This document shows positions 1-5,980 of a DNA stretch of 8,336 bases, piece after piece. Position 1 is the stretch's first letter, and every line of letters begins with the position of its first letter. This DNA comes from Nanobdellota archaeon (lineage in GTDB: Archaea > Nanobdellota > Nanobdellia > Woesearchaeales > CG1-02-33-12), in NCBI GenBank assembly GCA_018901315.1, contig JAHIFA010000139.1, positions 1-8,336 of the forward strand, in the 5' to 3' direction. The notes beneath the pieces were generated by a model. That model ran no database searches. It was not told where the DNA came from and saw only the letters and a program-made list of their open reading frames with translations. The translations under genes were made by a program, and so were the position numbers.

Positions 1-627
1 CAATGCATGCCTAAAAAAGATAAGCCAGAAGTAGAATTATTTGTCATGTCTCACTGCCCATATGGAACGCAGATTGAAAAAGGAATGCTCCCTGTTGCAA
101 GATTATTGGGGGATAAAATTGACTTTAATATAAATTTTTGCAGTTATGCAATGCACGGAAAAAAAGAACTTGATGAACAGACATTACAGCACTGCATACA
201 GAAAGAGTATAATGACAAATACCTAGATTATCTTGCCTGCTTTTTGAAAGAGGGAAATACAGATGACTGCCTTAAAGAGGTTGAGCTTAGTGGAAAAATG
301 GATACATGCATAGCAGAAACAGATGCTAAATTTAAGATAACAGAAAAATTTAATGACCAGTCAACATGGAGTGGCGGAAGATACCCATTATTTGATGTCT
401 ACAAGGAACTAAATGAAAAATATAGTATCAGTGGCTCACCTAATCTGGTAATAAACGGAGTAACAGCAAAAAGTGGAAGAGATTCAGCAAGCCTGCTTAA
501 TGCAATATGCACTGGCTTTAAGGTTAAGCCAGCTGAATGCAATGAAGAACTTTCATCAGAGAATCCATCAGCAGGATTTGGATTTTCAGCAACAGCAGCA
601 TCAACCTCAAGCGGCTCCTGCGGATAA
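1..627 (+). CDS. Thioredoxin-fold (DsbA/GILT-like) cysteine-rich protein, probably 5'-partial
   Basis: Numbering is from the ATG at 7. The start has beta-strand ELFVMSH followed by CPYG (C17), the position of a thioredoxin CxxC but with only one cysteine. GSPNLVING (P145) resembles the cis-proline loop that packs against the active site. Between them is a helical insert with cysteines at 45, 63, 78, 88 and 101; others lie at 168, 178 and 205. The C-terminal tail is Ser/Ala/Gly-rich and ends in GSCG. The layout recalls DsbA/GILT-like oxidoreductases, so thiol-disulfide chemistry is the likely role, but the missing second active-site cysteine leaves redox activity unproven. The frame is open to the window edge (codons CAA TGC), and relatives as I recall them usually carry an N-terminal membrane anchor, so the real start probably lies upstream. 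No signal peptide is visible in what is present. It converges on dnaG. Confidence 0.72.
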   Translation, partial: QCMPKKDKPEVELFVMSHCPYGTQIEKGMLPVARLLGDKIDFNINFCSYAMHGKKELDEQTLQHCIQKEYNDKYLDYLACFLKEGNTDDCLKEVELSGKMDTCIAETDAKFKITEKFNDQSTWSGGRYPLFDVYKELNEKYSISGSPNLVINGVTAKSGRDSASLLNAICTGFKVKPAECNEELSSENPSAGFGFSATAASTSSGSCG

Positions 628-633
628 ACAAAT

Positions 634-665
634 GTTTCTTTAATTTTATTTTTTTAATATTTTTT
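634..665 (+). terminator. T-rich terminator after the thioredoxin-like gene
   Basis: Directly after the stop codon the plus strand carries several runs of T (ATTTTATTTTTTT, then ATTTTTT) without a preceding stem. Oligo-T tracts alone terminate archaeal RNA polymerase, so this is the likely 3' end of the upstream gene. Confidence 0.5.
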
Positions 666-700
666 AGATACTTGTTCTTCAAGTCAGTTATCATTAGAAA

Positions 701-738
701 TAAAAATTAATTAAAAAAACAAAAAATTAAATAAAAAC

Positions 739-759
<21 letters not shown>
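701..759 (-). terminator. Hairpin plus U-tract terminator of dnaG
   Basis: An 8-bp perfect stem (CTTACAAG at 738-745, CTTGTAAG at 752-759, loop TCACTG) contains the dnaG stop codon. On the minus strand it is followed at once by TTTTTATTTAATTTTTTG and more T runs to about 701. This looks like a bacterial intrinsic terminator. The T runs alone would suffice in archaea, but a stem this perfect is unlikely by chance in such AT-rich DNA. Confidence 0.65.
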
Positions 760-2004
<1,245 letters not shown>

Positions 2005-2012
2005 TTTAATTT

Positions 2013-2017
2013 CCTCC
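2013..2017 (-). promoter_or_regulatory. Shine-Dalgarno sequence of dnaG (decides the start)
   Basis: GGAGG on the minus strand, 8 nt before the ATG at 2004. It fixes the start at MAKISQ rather than five codons upstream. Most other genes in the window lack such a site and look leaderless. Confidence 0.8.
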
Positions 2018-2041
2018 AATGTATACTATGTATTTTATTCT

Positions 2042-2132
2042 ATGTTCAAGAAGGAGTAATATAATTCATAGTACTAACTGATACTATGATTTATTAAAGT
2101 GAATAAACCTATGAACATGATGACTCCTTCTT
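2042..2132 (-). promoter_or_regulatory. Structured dnaG leader with alternative stems
   Basis: Three inverted repeats lie here. Outer: AAGAAGGAGT at 2048-2057 with ACTCCTTCTT at 2123-2132 (10 bp). Inner: TCATAGTA at 2066-2073 with TACTATGA at 2082-2089 (8 bp, 8-nt loop). Third: ATGTTCA at 2042-2048 with TGAACAT at 2112-2118 (7 bp). The third crosses the outer stem, so the two either exclude each other or form a pseudoknot. Read on the minus strand, the distal arm is a purine-rich Shine-Dalgarno-like sequence, and the proximal arm, 31 nt before the dnaG ribosome binding site, is its complement. A regulatory leader is inferred; a protein-binding dyad is the alternative. Confidence 0.45.
2074..2118 (-). 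CDS. Candidate 14-residue leader peptide upstream of dnaG
   Basis: The minus strand has AAGAAGGAGT (2132-2123) four bases before an ATG at 2118, opening a 14-codon frame that reads MFIGLFTLINHSIS and stops with TAG at 2074-2076, about 70 nt before the dnaG start. The ribosome binding site is one of the two best in the window. The peptide matches nothing I recognise and is too short to judge by composition. Its Shine-Dalgarno sequence is one arm of the 10-bp inverted repeat, so it could be opened or closed by RNA folding. It may equally be a chance frame. Confidence 0.25.
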   Translation of the reverse strand: MFIGLFTLINHSIS

Positions 2133-2170
2133 TATTTTAGTACAGAACAAGCTTTAATAATTTTTAATTT

Positions 2171-2200
2171 GAGTTTAAACTCGTCTTTTTCCTATTTTTT
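2171..2200 (+). terminator. Palindrome followed by T-rich tract
   Basis: GAGTTTAAACTC (2171-2182) is a perfect 12-bp palindrome followed on the plus strand by GTCTTTTTCCTATTTTTT. It could end a plus-strand transcript, but no plus-strand gene is evident just upstream, so its purpose is unclear. Confidence 0.25.
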
Positions 2201-2238
2201 TAAAAAATAACCCCTTAAATGGATGATAATAGTGAATA

Positions 2239-2409
2239 AAGCTCTTAGCTTGCTCTATACGGTTTTTTATGAACGTTAAATGTTTTGTTGCCCGCAACAC
2301 TAACTCCCAAGCTCATTGCTTGAATTTATCGTTAGCTCCATTGAGTACTCTCGTGACGGGCTGTTTTATGCAAGAGTACCTTAAATTCATCGCATAACAG
2401 AGCGTTATG
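2239..2409. other. GC-richer structured intergenic block, candidate ncRNA or mobile-element remnant
   Basis: Bases 2281-2410 are about 42% G+C by hand count, well above the neighbouring non-coding DNA. Nested inverted repeats are dense. They are AAGCT/AGCTT (2239-2243, 2247-2251); TGTTG/CAACA (2286-2290, 2295-2299); CTAAC/GTTAG (2300-2304, 2331-2335) enclosing CAAGC/GCTTG (2308-2312, 2318-2322); GTACTCT/AGAGTAC (2345-2351, 2373-2379); CATAAC/GTTATG (2393-2398, 2404-2409). CTGTTTTATGC (2361-2371) can also pair with GCATAACAG (2392-2400), crossing the GTACTCT stem like a pseudoknot. Frames up to about 40 codons are open on both strands, but none has a ribosome binding site or recognisable product. 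Signatures of tRNA, 5S rRNA, SRP RNA, RNase P RNA and C/D-box guides were looked for and not found. Strand is undetermined. Confidence 0.45.
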
Positions 2410-2481
2410 TCTTGTAAAAGGACTTTATTTGCACAGAAAATAATATGGGATTTGGCCTATAAAAAGCTTTGGTTTTTTATG
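2261..2481. repeat. 11-bp direct repeat bracketing the structured block
   Basis: GGTTTTTTATG occurs identically at 2261-2271 and 2471-2481, ending just before the csaA stop codon. It could be a target-site duplication, a repeated U-tract signal, or chance in T-rich DNA. The right copy, read on the minus strand, lies in the 3' flank of csaA. Confidence 0.25.
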
Positions 2482-2484
2482 GTT

Positions 2485-2814
2485 TTAGGCTATTCTCAAG
2501 CCATTTTTAACTTTATTGTCTGGTTTTATTAGAACCACATCTTTATTGTCTAAAACAACACCCAATACCAGAACCTCGGAGACAAAGTCTGCTATCTGCT
2601 TTGGCGGAAAATTAACAACTGCAATTATTTGTTTGTTAATCAAATCTTCTTTTTTGTATAGCTTTGTAATCTGGGCGCTTGATTTTTTGATTCCAAGCTC
2701 GCCAAAGTCAATAGTCAACTTATAGGCCGGATTTCTGGCCTCAGGAAAATCCTCTATTTTAACAATAGTCCCAACGCGCATGTCAACTTTTTCAAAATCC
2801 TGCCAGGTTATCAT
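2485..2814 (-). CDS. csaA: CsaA-like tRNA-binding OB-fold protein
   Basis: A 109-residue single-domain protein of the size expected for CsaA. It opens MITWQDFEKVDMRVGTIV, the hallmark of this family and of the C-terminal tRNA-binding domain of methionyl-tRNA synthetase. A conserved KSSAQITKLY segment (44-53) and VVNFPPKQIADFVSEVLVLG (66-85) follow, and it ends KVKNGLRIA. The fold is an OB barrel, usually dimeric. Members bind tRNA, and bacterial CsaA has been described as an export chaperone; the role in archaea is not settled. I start it at the ATG at 2814 rather than 2832, because the family begins at MITWQDF and a TATA box sits about 25 nt upstream, so the mRNA is probably leaderless. It is divergent from the RIO1 gene. 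Confidence 0.9.
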   Translation of the reverse strand: MITWQDFEKVDMRVGTIVKIEDFPEARNPAYKLTIDFGELGIKKSSAQITKLYKKEDLINKQIIAVVNFPPKQIADFVSEVLVLGVVLDNKDVVLIKPDNKVKNGLRIA

Positions 2815-2834
2815 AAAAAATAAGAAAATCAATT

Positions 2835-2842
2835 ATTATAAA
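2835..2842 (-). promoter_or_regulatory. TATA box of csaA
   Basis: The minus strand reads TTTATAAT centred about 25 nt before the csaA ATG at 2814, the spacing expected if transcription starts at or next to the start codon. No ribosome binding site is present. Confidence 0.55.
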
Positions 2843-2868
2843 AAACTGTTGTTTGATAAATCAATAAC

Positions 2869-2876
2869 TTATATAA
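2869..2876 (+). promoter_or_regulatory. TATA box of the RIO1 kinase gene
   Basis: TTATATAA centred 27-28 nt before the ATG at 2900. It supports that start, a leaderless mRNA, and rejection of the longer frame that would run back into csaA. Confidence 0.65.
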
Positions 2877-2899
2877 AGAGAGTTATTATCTCATTTTGC

Positions 2900-3604
2900 A
2901 TGGCAAAAATAGCAAAAGAGAAATTCAAAACCTTTGGAAATGTATTTGACAACTTCACTATTCGCAATCTTTTTGAGCTTTCCTCAAAAGGCTTTTTTGA
3001 GGAAGGTTCTCTCAGCCCCATATCAATTGGCAAAGAATCTAATGTTTTTTCTGCTAAAAGCAAAGATGGAAAGATTGTACTAAAAATTTACAGGCTGGAA
3101 ACATGTGACTTTAACCAAATGTATAAGTATATAAGGAATGATCCACGGTTTTTGGGCCTGAAAAAGCAGAGGAGGAAGATTATATTTGCATGGGCGCAGA
3201 GGGAATACAGAAATCTTTTCAGGGCAAGGGAAGCTGATGTAAAAGTCCCAAAGCCGATTGCATTCCTTAATAATATTCTTGTTATGGAATTCATTGGAAA
3301 TAATGAAGCTGCTCCAAAGCTTAAAGATTCTGCTCCGGCTGACCTAAAAAAATGCTATAATAAGATTAAAAAATACACAAGAAATTTCTATAAAGCTGGT
3401 TTTGTTCACGGCGACCTTTCAGAATTTAATATTCTTAACCTTAATGGCAATCCTGTTTTCATTGACTTATCGCATTCAATACCCATTAAAAGCCCGGGTG
3501 CATCTGAACTAATTGAAAGGGATGTAAAGAACATATGCAGATTCTTCATGAAAAATAGAGTTAAGCTTGATTACAAAAAAGAGCTGAAAGAAATTATTTC
3601 TTGA
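2900..3604 (+). CDS. rio1: RIO1-family atypical serine kinase/ATPase
   Basis: A 234-residue RIO-domain protein. RIO1 acts in the cytoplasm in the last steps of small-ribosomal-subunit maturation and uses ATP hydrolysis to leave pre-40S-like particles. Visible motifs are the RIO nucleotide loop SIGKESNVFSA (42-52), the ATP-binding lysine in VLKIYR (Lys62), YIRNDPRF (77-84), typical of RIO1, the catalytic loop HGDLSEFNIL (170-179, Asp172 and Asn177; most RIO1 proteins have HAD), and the metal-binding loop VFIDLSHS (Asp189). RIO2's N-terminal winged helix is absent, and the length is slightly short for archaeal RIO1. I start at MAKIAKEK (2900), 27-28 nt after a TATA box. An in-frame ATG at 2780 would add 40 unconserved residues overlapping csaA on the other strand. 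Confidence 0.93.
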   Translation: MAKIAKEKFKTFGNVFDNFTIRNLFELSSKGFFEEGSLSPISIGKESNVFSAKSKDGKIVLKIYRLETCDFNQMYKYIRNDPRFLGLKKQRRKIIFAWAQREYRNLFRAREADVKVPKPIAFLNNILVMEFIGNNEAAPKLKDSAPADLKKCYNKIKKYTRNFYKAGFVHGDLSEFNILNLNGNPVFIDLSHSIPIKSPGASELIERDVKNICRFFMKNRVKLDYKKELKEIIS

Positions 3605-3620
3605 TTTTAAAAAATAAAAA

Positions 3621-3644
3621 CTTCATTGCATTGCTGCAATGAAG
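3621..3644 (-). terminator. Perfect 10-bp hairpin, terminator of ftsZ
   Basis: CTTCATTGCA (3621-3630) and TGCAATGAAG (3635-3644) pair perfectly around a TTGC loop. On the minus strand the stem is followed directly by TTTTTATTTTTT, an intrinsic-terminator shape. On the plus strand it is followed by A runs, so it mainly serves the minus-strand ftsZ transcript; a weaker effect on RIO1 readthrough is possible. Confidence 0.65.
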
Positions 3645-3651
3645 AAAAAAT

Positions 3652-3699
3652 TTTGCCTTCAATTCTTAAAGATTGGGGGTGATTAAAAATGAAGGCAAA
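3652..3699. repeat. 10-bp inverted repeat in the RIO1/ftsZ gap
   Basis: TTTGCCTTCA (3652-3661) and TGAAGGCAAA (3690-3699) are perfect complements around 28 nt. Read minus, the stem leads into ATTTTTTC, so it could be a second ftsZ terminator stem. Read plus, it holds the strong ribosome binding site of the micro-ORF at 3689 in its loop and that ORF's start codon at the base of its right arm. A third small stem, CACCT/AGGTG (3708-3712, 3716-3720), follows. Confidence 0.5.
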
Positions 3700-3721
3700 G
3701 AAAACAACACCTAAAAGGTGA
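3689..3721 (+). CDS. Candidate 10-residue basic micro-ORF (MKAKKTTPKR)
   Basis: An ATG at 3689 follows GGGGGTGAT (3675-3683), a near-ideal match to the archaeal anti-Shine-Dalgarno, with 5-nt spacing. The frame encodes MKAKKTTPKR and stops with TGA. The peptide is very basic (five Lys/Arg in ten). It matches no family I know; archaeal ribosomal peptides such as L41e are longer. It lies in the 3' flank of RIO1 and antisense to the presumed ftsZ 3' end, so the ribosome binding site may be a by-product of terminator sequence. No TATA box is clear in front of it. Confidence 0.25.
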   Translation: MKAKKTTPKR

Positions 3722-3724
3722 TCA

Positions 3725-4798
3725 TTATTGCACTATTTCAATGCCAAGCTCATCATTGATTTCCTGCATCTCGACACTTGTTTCTTGCTCGCGTGCCTTT
3801 CCAAGTATCCATGGGGATTTAACGCCTGTCATAATTGTCATAACAGTGAGTTTTCCCTTCATTTCCTCGCTTATTCTTGCTCCCCAGATTACATTTGCAT
3901 CCTGGTCCATTGATTCTGTTACAAGCTCTCCAACTCTTGTAACCTCATCAAGAGTCATGTCAGGGCCTCCTGATATGTGGATTAATGCACCTGTAGCTCC
4001 CTTGTAGCTTATGTCTAATAAAGGATTGTTTAATGCGCCATGCACTGCTTCTTCAACTCTGTTGTTTGTGCCAGAAGAGCCAACACCTATTGCTGCAACA
4101 TCTCCATTTGTCATGATTGCCTTTACATCAGCATAGTCAAGGTTAACAAGTGAAGGAACAGCTATTGTCTCAACAATACCTTTTATCATTGTTGAAATCA
4201 ATTCATTTGCAACTGCAAAGGCCTGCTTAACTGGAAGGTTCCCTGCAATCTCAACTAAGCGGTTGTTATCAATAACTATCACAGTATCAGTCACCTCTCT
4301 TAATTGCTGCAAGCCAAATTCTGCCTTGTCAACTCTTGCTCTTTCTATCCTAAATGGCATTGTGATTGTACCTATTACAATTGAACCTAATTCCTTAGCA
4401 ACCTTTGCAATTACTGGTGCAGAACCTGTTCCTGTTCCTCCACCCATTCCTGCACATATAAAAGCCATATCAACACCTTTAAGGGAGTCTTTTATATCCT
4501 GTATTGATTCTCTTGCTGCTTCTGCTCCTTTCTCAGGGTAGCCGCCACATCCAAGCCCTTTTGTAATATCTTTGCCAATCAAGATTTTTCTATCTGCTTC
4601 TGAAATATCAAGATGCTGCTTGTCTGTGTTAGCAGCTATTATCTCAGCCCCTTTGATGCCCTTCCTATACAGCCATGAGACCATATTATTTCCTGCTCCA
4701 CCAGAACCAAACACTTTTATGTTTGCCTGTTTTACTTCTATTCCTTGAAATTCGTTTTTTGCATTGTTTTTTAATGCGTTCTCTACAATAAAGTCCAT
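3725..4798 (-). CDS. ftsZ: Cell-division GTPase FtsZ, archaeal FtsZ2-like
   Basis: A 357-residue tubulin-superfamily GTPase that polymerises into the division ring under the membrane. Motifs are GGAGNN (33-38, nucleotide loop), NTDKQHL (57-63), the tubulin signature [10 protein letters not shown] (119-128), [15 protein letters not shown] (149-163) with DNNRL (177-181), and the T7 catalytic loop NLDYAD (219-224) that completes GTP hydrolysis across the subunit interface. It continues with GPDMTLDEV and [15 protein letters not shown], the FRIERAR stretch and GVKSP resemble archaeal FtsZ2 (Methanocaldococcus type) more than FtsZ1, a call made by memory of motifs rather than a tree. The short C-terminus ends LGIEIVQ, probably the partner-binding tail. 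It is divergent from dphB and convergent with RIO1; no FtsZ1 or SepF gene is in the window. Confidence 0.97.
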   Translation of the reverse strand: MDFIVENALKNNAKNEFQGIEVKQANIKVFGSGGAGNNMVSWLYRKGIKGAEIIAANTDKQHLDISEADRKILIGKDITKGLGCGGYPEKGAEAARESIQDIKDSLKGVDMAFICAGMGGGTGTGSAPVIAKVAKELGSIVIGTITMPFRIERARVDKAEFGLQQLREVTDTVIVIDNNRLVEIAGNLPVKQAFAVANELISTMIKGIVETIAVPSLVNLDYADVKAIMTNGDVAAIGVGSSGTNNRVEEAVHGALNNPLLDISYKGATGALIHISGGPDMTLDEVTRVGELVTESMDQDANVIWGARISEEMKGKLTVMTIMTGVKSPWILGKAREQETSVEMQEINDELGIEIVQ

Positions 4799-4808
4799 TT
4801 TTCCAAAA

Positions 4809-4813
4809 CCCCC
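4809..4813 (-). promoter_or_regulatory. Possible ribosome binding site of ftsZ
   Basis: The minus strand has GGGGG ten bases before the ATG at 4798, a G-rich but imperfect Shine-Dalgarno match. It would be transcribed only from the distal of the two candidate ftsZ promoters. Confidence 0.35.
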
Positions 4814-4823
4814 TTTTTATTTT

Positions 4824-4833
4824 TTTATATATA
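4824..4833 (-). promoter_or_regulatory. Proximal TATA box of ftsZ
   Basis: Minus-strand TATATATAAA, centred about 30 nt before the ftsZ ATG. Use of this box would give a leader of only a few bases and exclude the GGGGG site. Confidence 0.5.
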
Positions 4834-4881
4834 CCTCTATAAAAACATGTTCTGCAATATAAATATTCTAATACAATAATA

Positions 4882-4889
4882 TTTATATC
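4882..4889 (-). promoter_or_regulatory. Distal TATA box candidate of ftsZ
   Basis: Minus-strand GATATAAA, about 87 nt before the ATG, would give a leader of roughly 60 nt containing the GGGGG site. Two promoters would give ftsZ both leaderless and leadered mRNAs. Confidence 0.35.
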
Positions 4890-4920
4890 ATAGCTCTGCT
4901 TTTACTTTCTTAGAAAAAGT

Positions 4921-4948
4921 TTAGTTAGTTGCGCCAAAAACTGATTAA
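4921..4948. repeat. GCGCCAA hairpin copy 1
   Basis: TTAGTTAGTT (4921-4930) and AACTGATTAA (4939-4948) pair at 8 of 10 positions around the loop GCGCCAAA. The only G+C-rich heptamer here, GCGCCAA, is displayed in the loop, as in copy 2 79 bp to the right. Confidence 0.45.
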
Positions 4949-5001
4949 ATAAAATTTAGGTTTTAAAACTCAGTAAAGCTTGATTAAAAGAATAGTTAGT
5001 T

Positions 5002-5026
5002 ATTAACTTGCGCCAACAAAGTTAAT
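5002..5026. repeat. GCGCCAA hairpin copy 2
   Basis: ATTAACTT (5002-5009) and AAGTTAAT (5019-5026) pair perfectly around the loop GCGCCAACA. The stem sequence differs from copy 1 while the loop is kept, the pattern expected if the loop, or the hairpin as a shape, is what matters. Confidence 0.5.
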
Positions 5027-5125
5027 TATACTTATTTAATAAACTAACTTATATATAAATATTTCTAACTTTCAAAATATATTTTCTAGATAGTATGCTC
5101 TATTTCATTTGGAAAATTAAAAAGA

Positions 5126-5134
5126 TTTTTATAC
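5126..5134 (+). promoter_or_regulatory. TATA box of dphB
   Basis: TTTTTATAC centred 26 nt before the ATG at 5156, with no Shine-Dalgarno sequence. It supports that start over the TTG at 5144 and predicts a leaderless mRNA. Confidence 0.55.
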
Positions 5135-5155
5135 TGATTAAGGTTGTTTTCTGTT

Positions 5156-5926
5156 ATGCCACTACACTTTATTGGGATTGGACTTTACGACGAGAAAGAT
5201 GTTTCCTTAAGAGCTTTGGAAACAATTAAAAAATGCAATATTGTTTATTTGGAAAATTATACAAGCATTTTATCATGCAGTGTAAAGAAACTTGAAGAAT
5301 TTTATGGAAAAAAAATAATTCTTGCTTCTCGTGAATTAGTCGAGAAAAAAGCAGAAGAAACAATATTGAAGTATGCTCTTGAAAAAGATGTTGCTTTTCT
5401 TGTTGTAGGTGATCCTATGTCTGCTACAACTCATATTGACCTAAGATTAAGGGCAGAGAAAGCGGGCATTGAATGTGTTGTTATACACAATGCATCTGTA
5501 TTTTCTGCTGTTGGTGTTACTGGACTGCAGCTTTACAAGTTTGGAAGAACAACAAGCATTCCCTTTCAAGAGGAGAACTGGCATCCAGAAACACCTTATA
5601 ATGCAATAAAAGAGAACATGAAGAATGGGCTGCATACATTGTTATTGCTTGATTTAAGACCTTATGAAAAAAGATTTATGAGTATTAACCAGGCTATTGA
5701 ATATCTGTTAAGTATAGAGAAGAGAAGAGAAGAAAAAGTGTTTTCTAAGGGCTTATTTTGTGTTGGGTGTGCAAGACTCGGCTCACTAAAGCCCTGCATT
5801 AAGGCTGGAAATGCAGAAGAGCTGCTTAAAGAGGATTTTGGAAAGCCAATGCACTGCCTGATTGTTCCTGGAAAGCTTCATTTTGCAGAGGAAGAAGCTC
5901 TGGAACTATTTAAAGTTCACAAATGA
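5156..5926 (+). CDS. dphB: Diphthine synthase (diphthamide biosynthesis methyltransferase)
   Basis: A 256-residue SAM-dependent methyltransferase of the tetrapyrrole-methylase fold, Dph5/DphB family. It methylates the modified histidine of elongation factor 2 on the way to diphthamide. It begins MPLHFIGIGLYDEKDVSLRALE, almost the family signature, and has VYLENYTS (30-37), the SAM-site loop VVGDPMSATTH (83-93), HNASVFSAVGVTGLQLYKFG (111-130), and the Dph5-typical PETPYNAIKENMKNGLHTL and LLLLDLRPYE segments. The C-terminal half has ARLGS and IVPGKLHFAEEEAL. Length is normal and no key motif is missing. I start at the ATG at 5156, which matches family N-termini and lies 26 nt after a TATA box; the frame could extend to a TTG at 5144. 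The stop codon begins a 15-base palindrome that may regulate the next gene. Confidence 0.96.
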   Translation: MPLHFIGIGLYDEKDVSLRALETIKKCNIVYLENYTSILSCSVKKLEEFYGKKIILASRELVEKKAEETILKYALEKDVAFLVVGDPMSATTHIDLRLRAEKAGIECVVIHNASVFSAVGVTGLQLYKFGRTTSIPFQEENWHPETPYNAIKENMKNGLHTLLLLDLRPYEKRFMSINQAIEYLLSIEKRREEKVFSKGLFCVGCARLGSLKPCIKAGNAEELLKEDFGKPMHCLIVPGKLHFAEEEALELFKVHK

Positions 5927-5938
5927 AACATTGTTTCA
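5924..5938. promoter_or_regulatory. Palindrome TGAAACATTGTTTCA, candidate operator
   Basis: A perfect 6-bp inverted repeat with a 3-bp spacer starts at the dphB stop codon and ends 12 bp before the TATA box of the winged-helix gene. A half-like copy, ATGAAAACATT (5942-5952), abuts that TATA box. Position and symmetry suit a dimeric winged-helix regulator, possibly the product of the adjacent gene. It could instead be a weak stem at the dphB 3' end, but no T run follows it. Confidence 0.4.
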
Positions 5939-5950
5939 AAAATGAAAACA

Positions 5951-5960
5951 TTTATATAAT
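5951..5960 (+). promoter_or_regulatory. TATA box of the winged-helix gene
   Basis: TTTATATAAT centred 25-26 nt before the ATG at 5981. The same ten bases form the valS TATA box (7896-7905). No ribosome binding site lies between it and the ATG. Confidence 0.65.
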
Positions 5961-5980
5961 TCTTATTATTTTTAATTTAA

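Larger units (their letters stand above)
4799..5155. other. ftsZ-dphB divergent regulatory region
   Basis: A very AT-rich 357-base gap with no credible ORF. It holds the ftsZ promoters at the left end, the dphB promoter at the right end (5126-5134), two hairpins with a shared GCGCCAA loop in the middle (4921-4948 and 5002-5026), and direct copies of TAGTTAGTT at 4922-4930 and 4993-5001. A further AACTAACTTATATATAAAT stretch near 5042-5060 contains a TATA-like sequence and an inverted version of the AGTTAGTT motif. Confidence 0.5.

Noticed and set aside
2078..2123. C/D-box guide RNA suggested by ATGATGA (2117-2123) and CTGA (2078-2081)
   Set aside because: The boxes are in the wrong order for a C/D RNA on the plus strand and no second pair follows, so the motif matches are incidental.
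2247..2318. Minus-strand frame of 23 codons within the structured block (starts MSLGVSVAGN)
   Set aside because: It has no ribosome binding site and competes with an overlapping open frame on the same strand. It gave a vague sense of familiarity, but I cannot tie it to a family.
2271..2396. Plus-strand frame of about 41 codons within the structured block (starts MNVKCFVAR)
   Set aside because: No ribosome binding site or promoter, a dense inverted-repeat background, and equally open frames on the minus strand. More likely incidental to a structured element.
2041..2480. tRNA, 5S, SRP or RNase P RNA in the long gap
   Set aside because: No T-arm consensus, no SRP domain IV motif and no RNase P conserved segments were found on either strand.
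2780..2899. N-terminal extension of the RIO1 frame back to an ATG at 2780
   Set aside because: The extra 40 residues overlap csaA on the opposite strand, look like no RIO N-terminus, and a TATA box lies 27-28 nt before the ATG at 2900.
5716..5732. AGAGAAGAGAAGAGAAG microsatellite-like stretch in dphB
   Set aside because: It encodes an ordinary charged segment (IEKRREEK) at a normal place in the family and keeps the frame, so no contingency switch is indicated.
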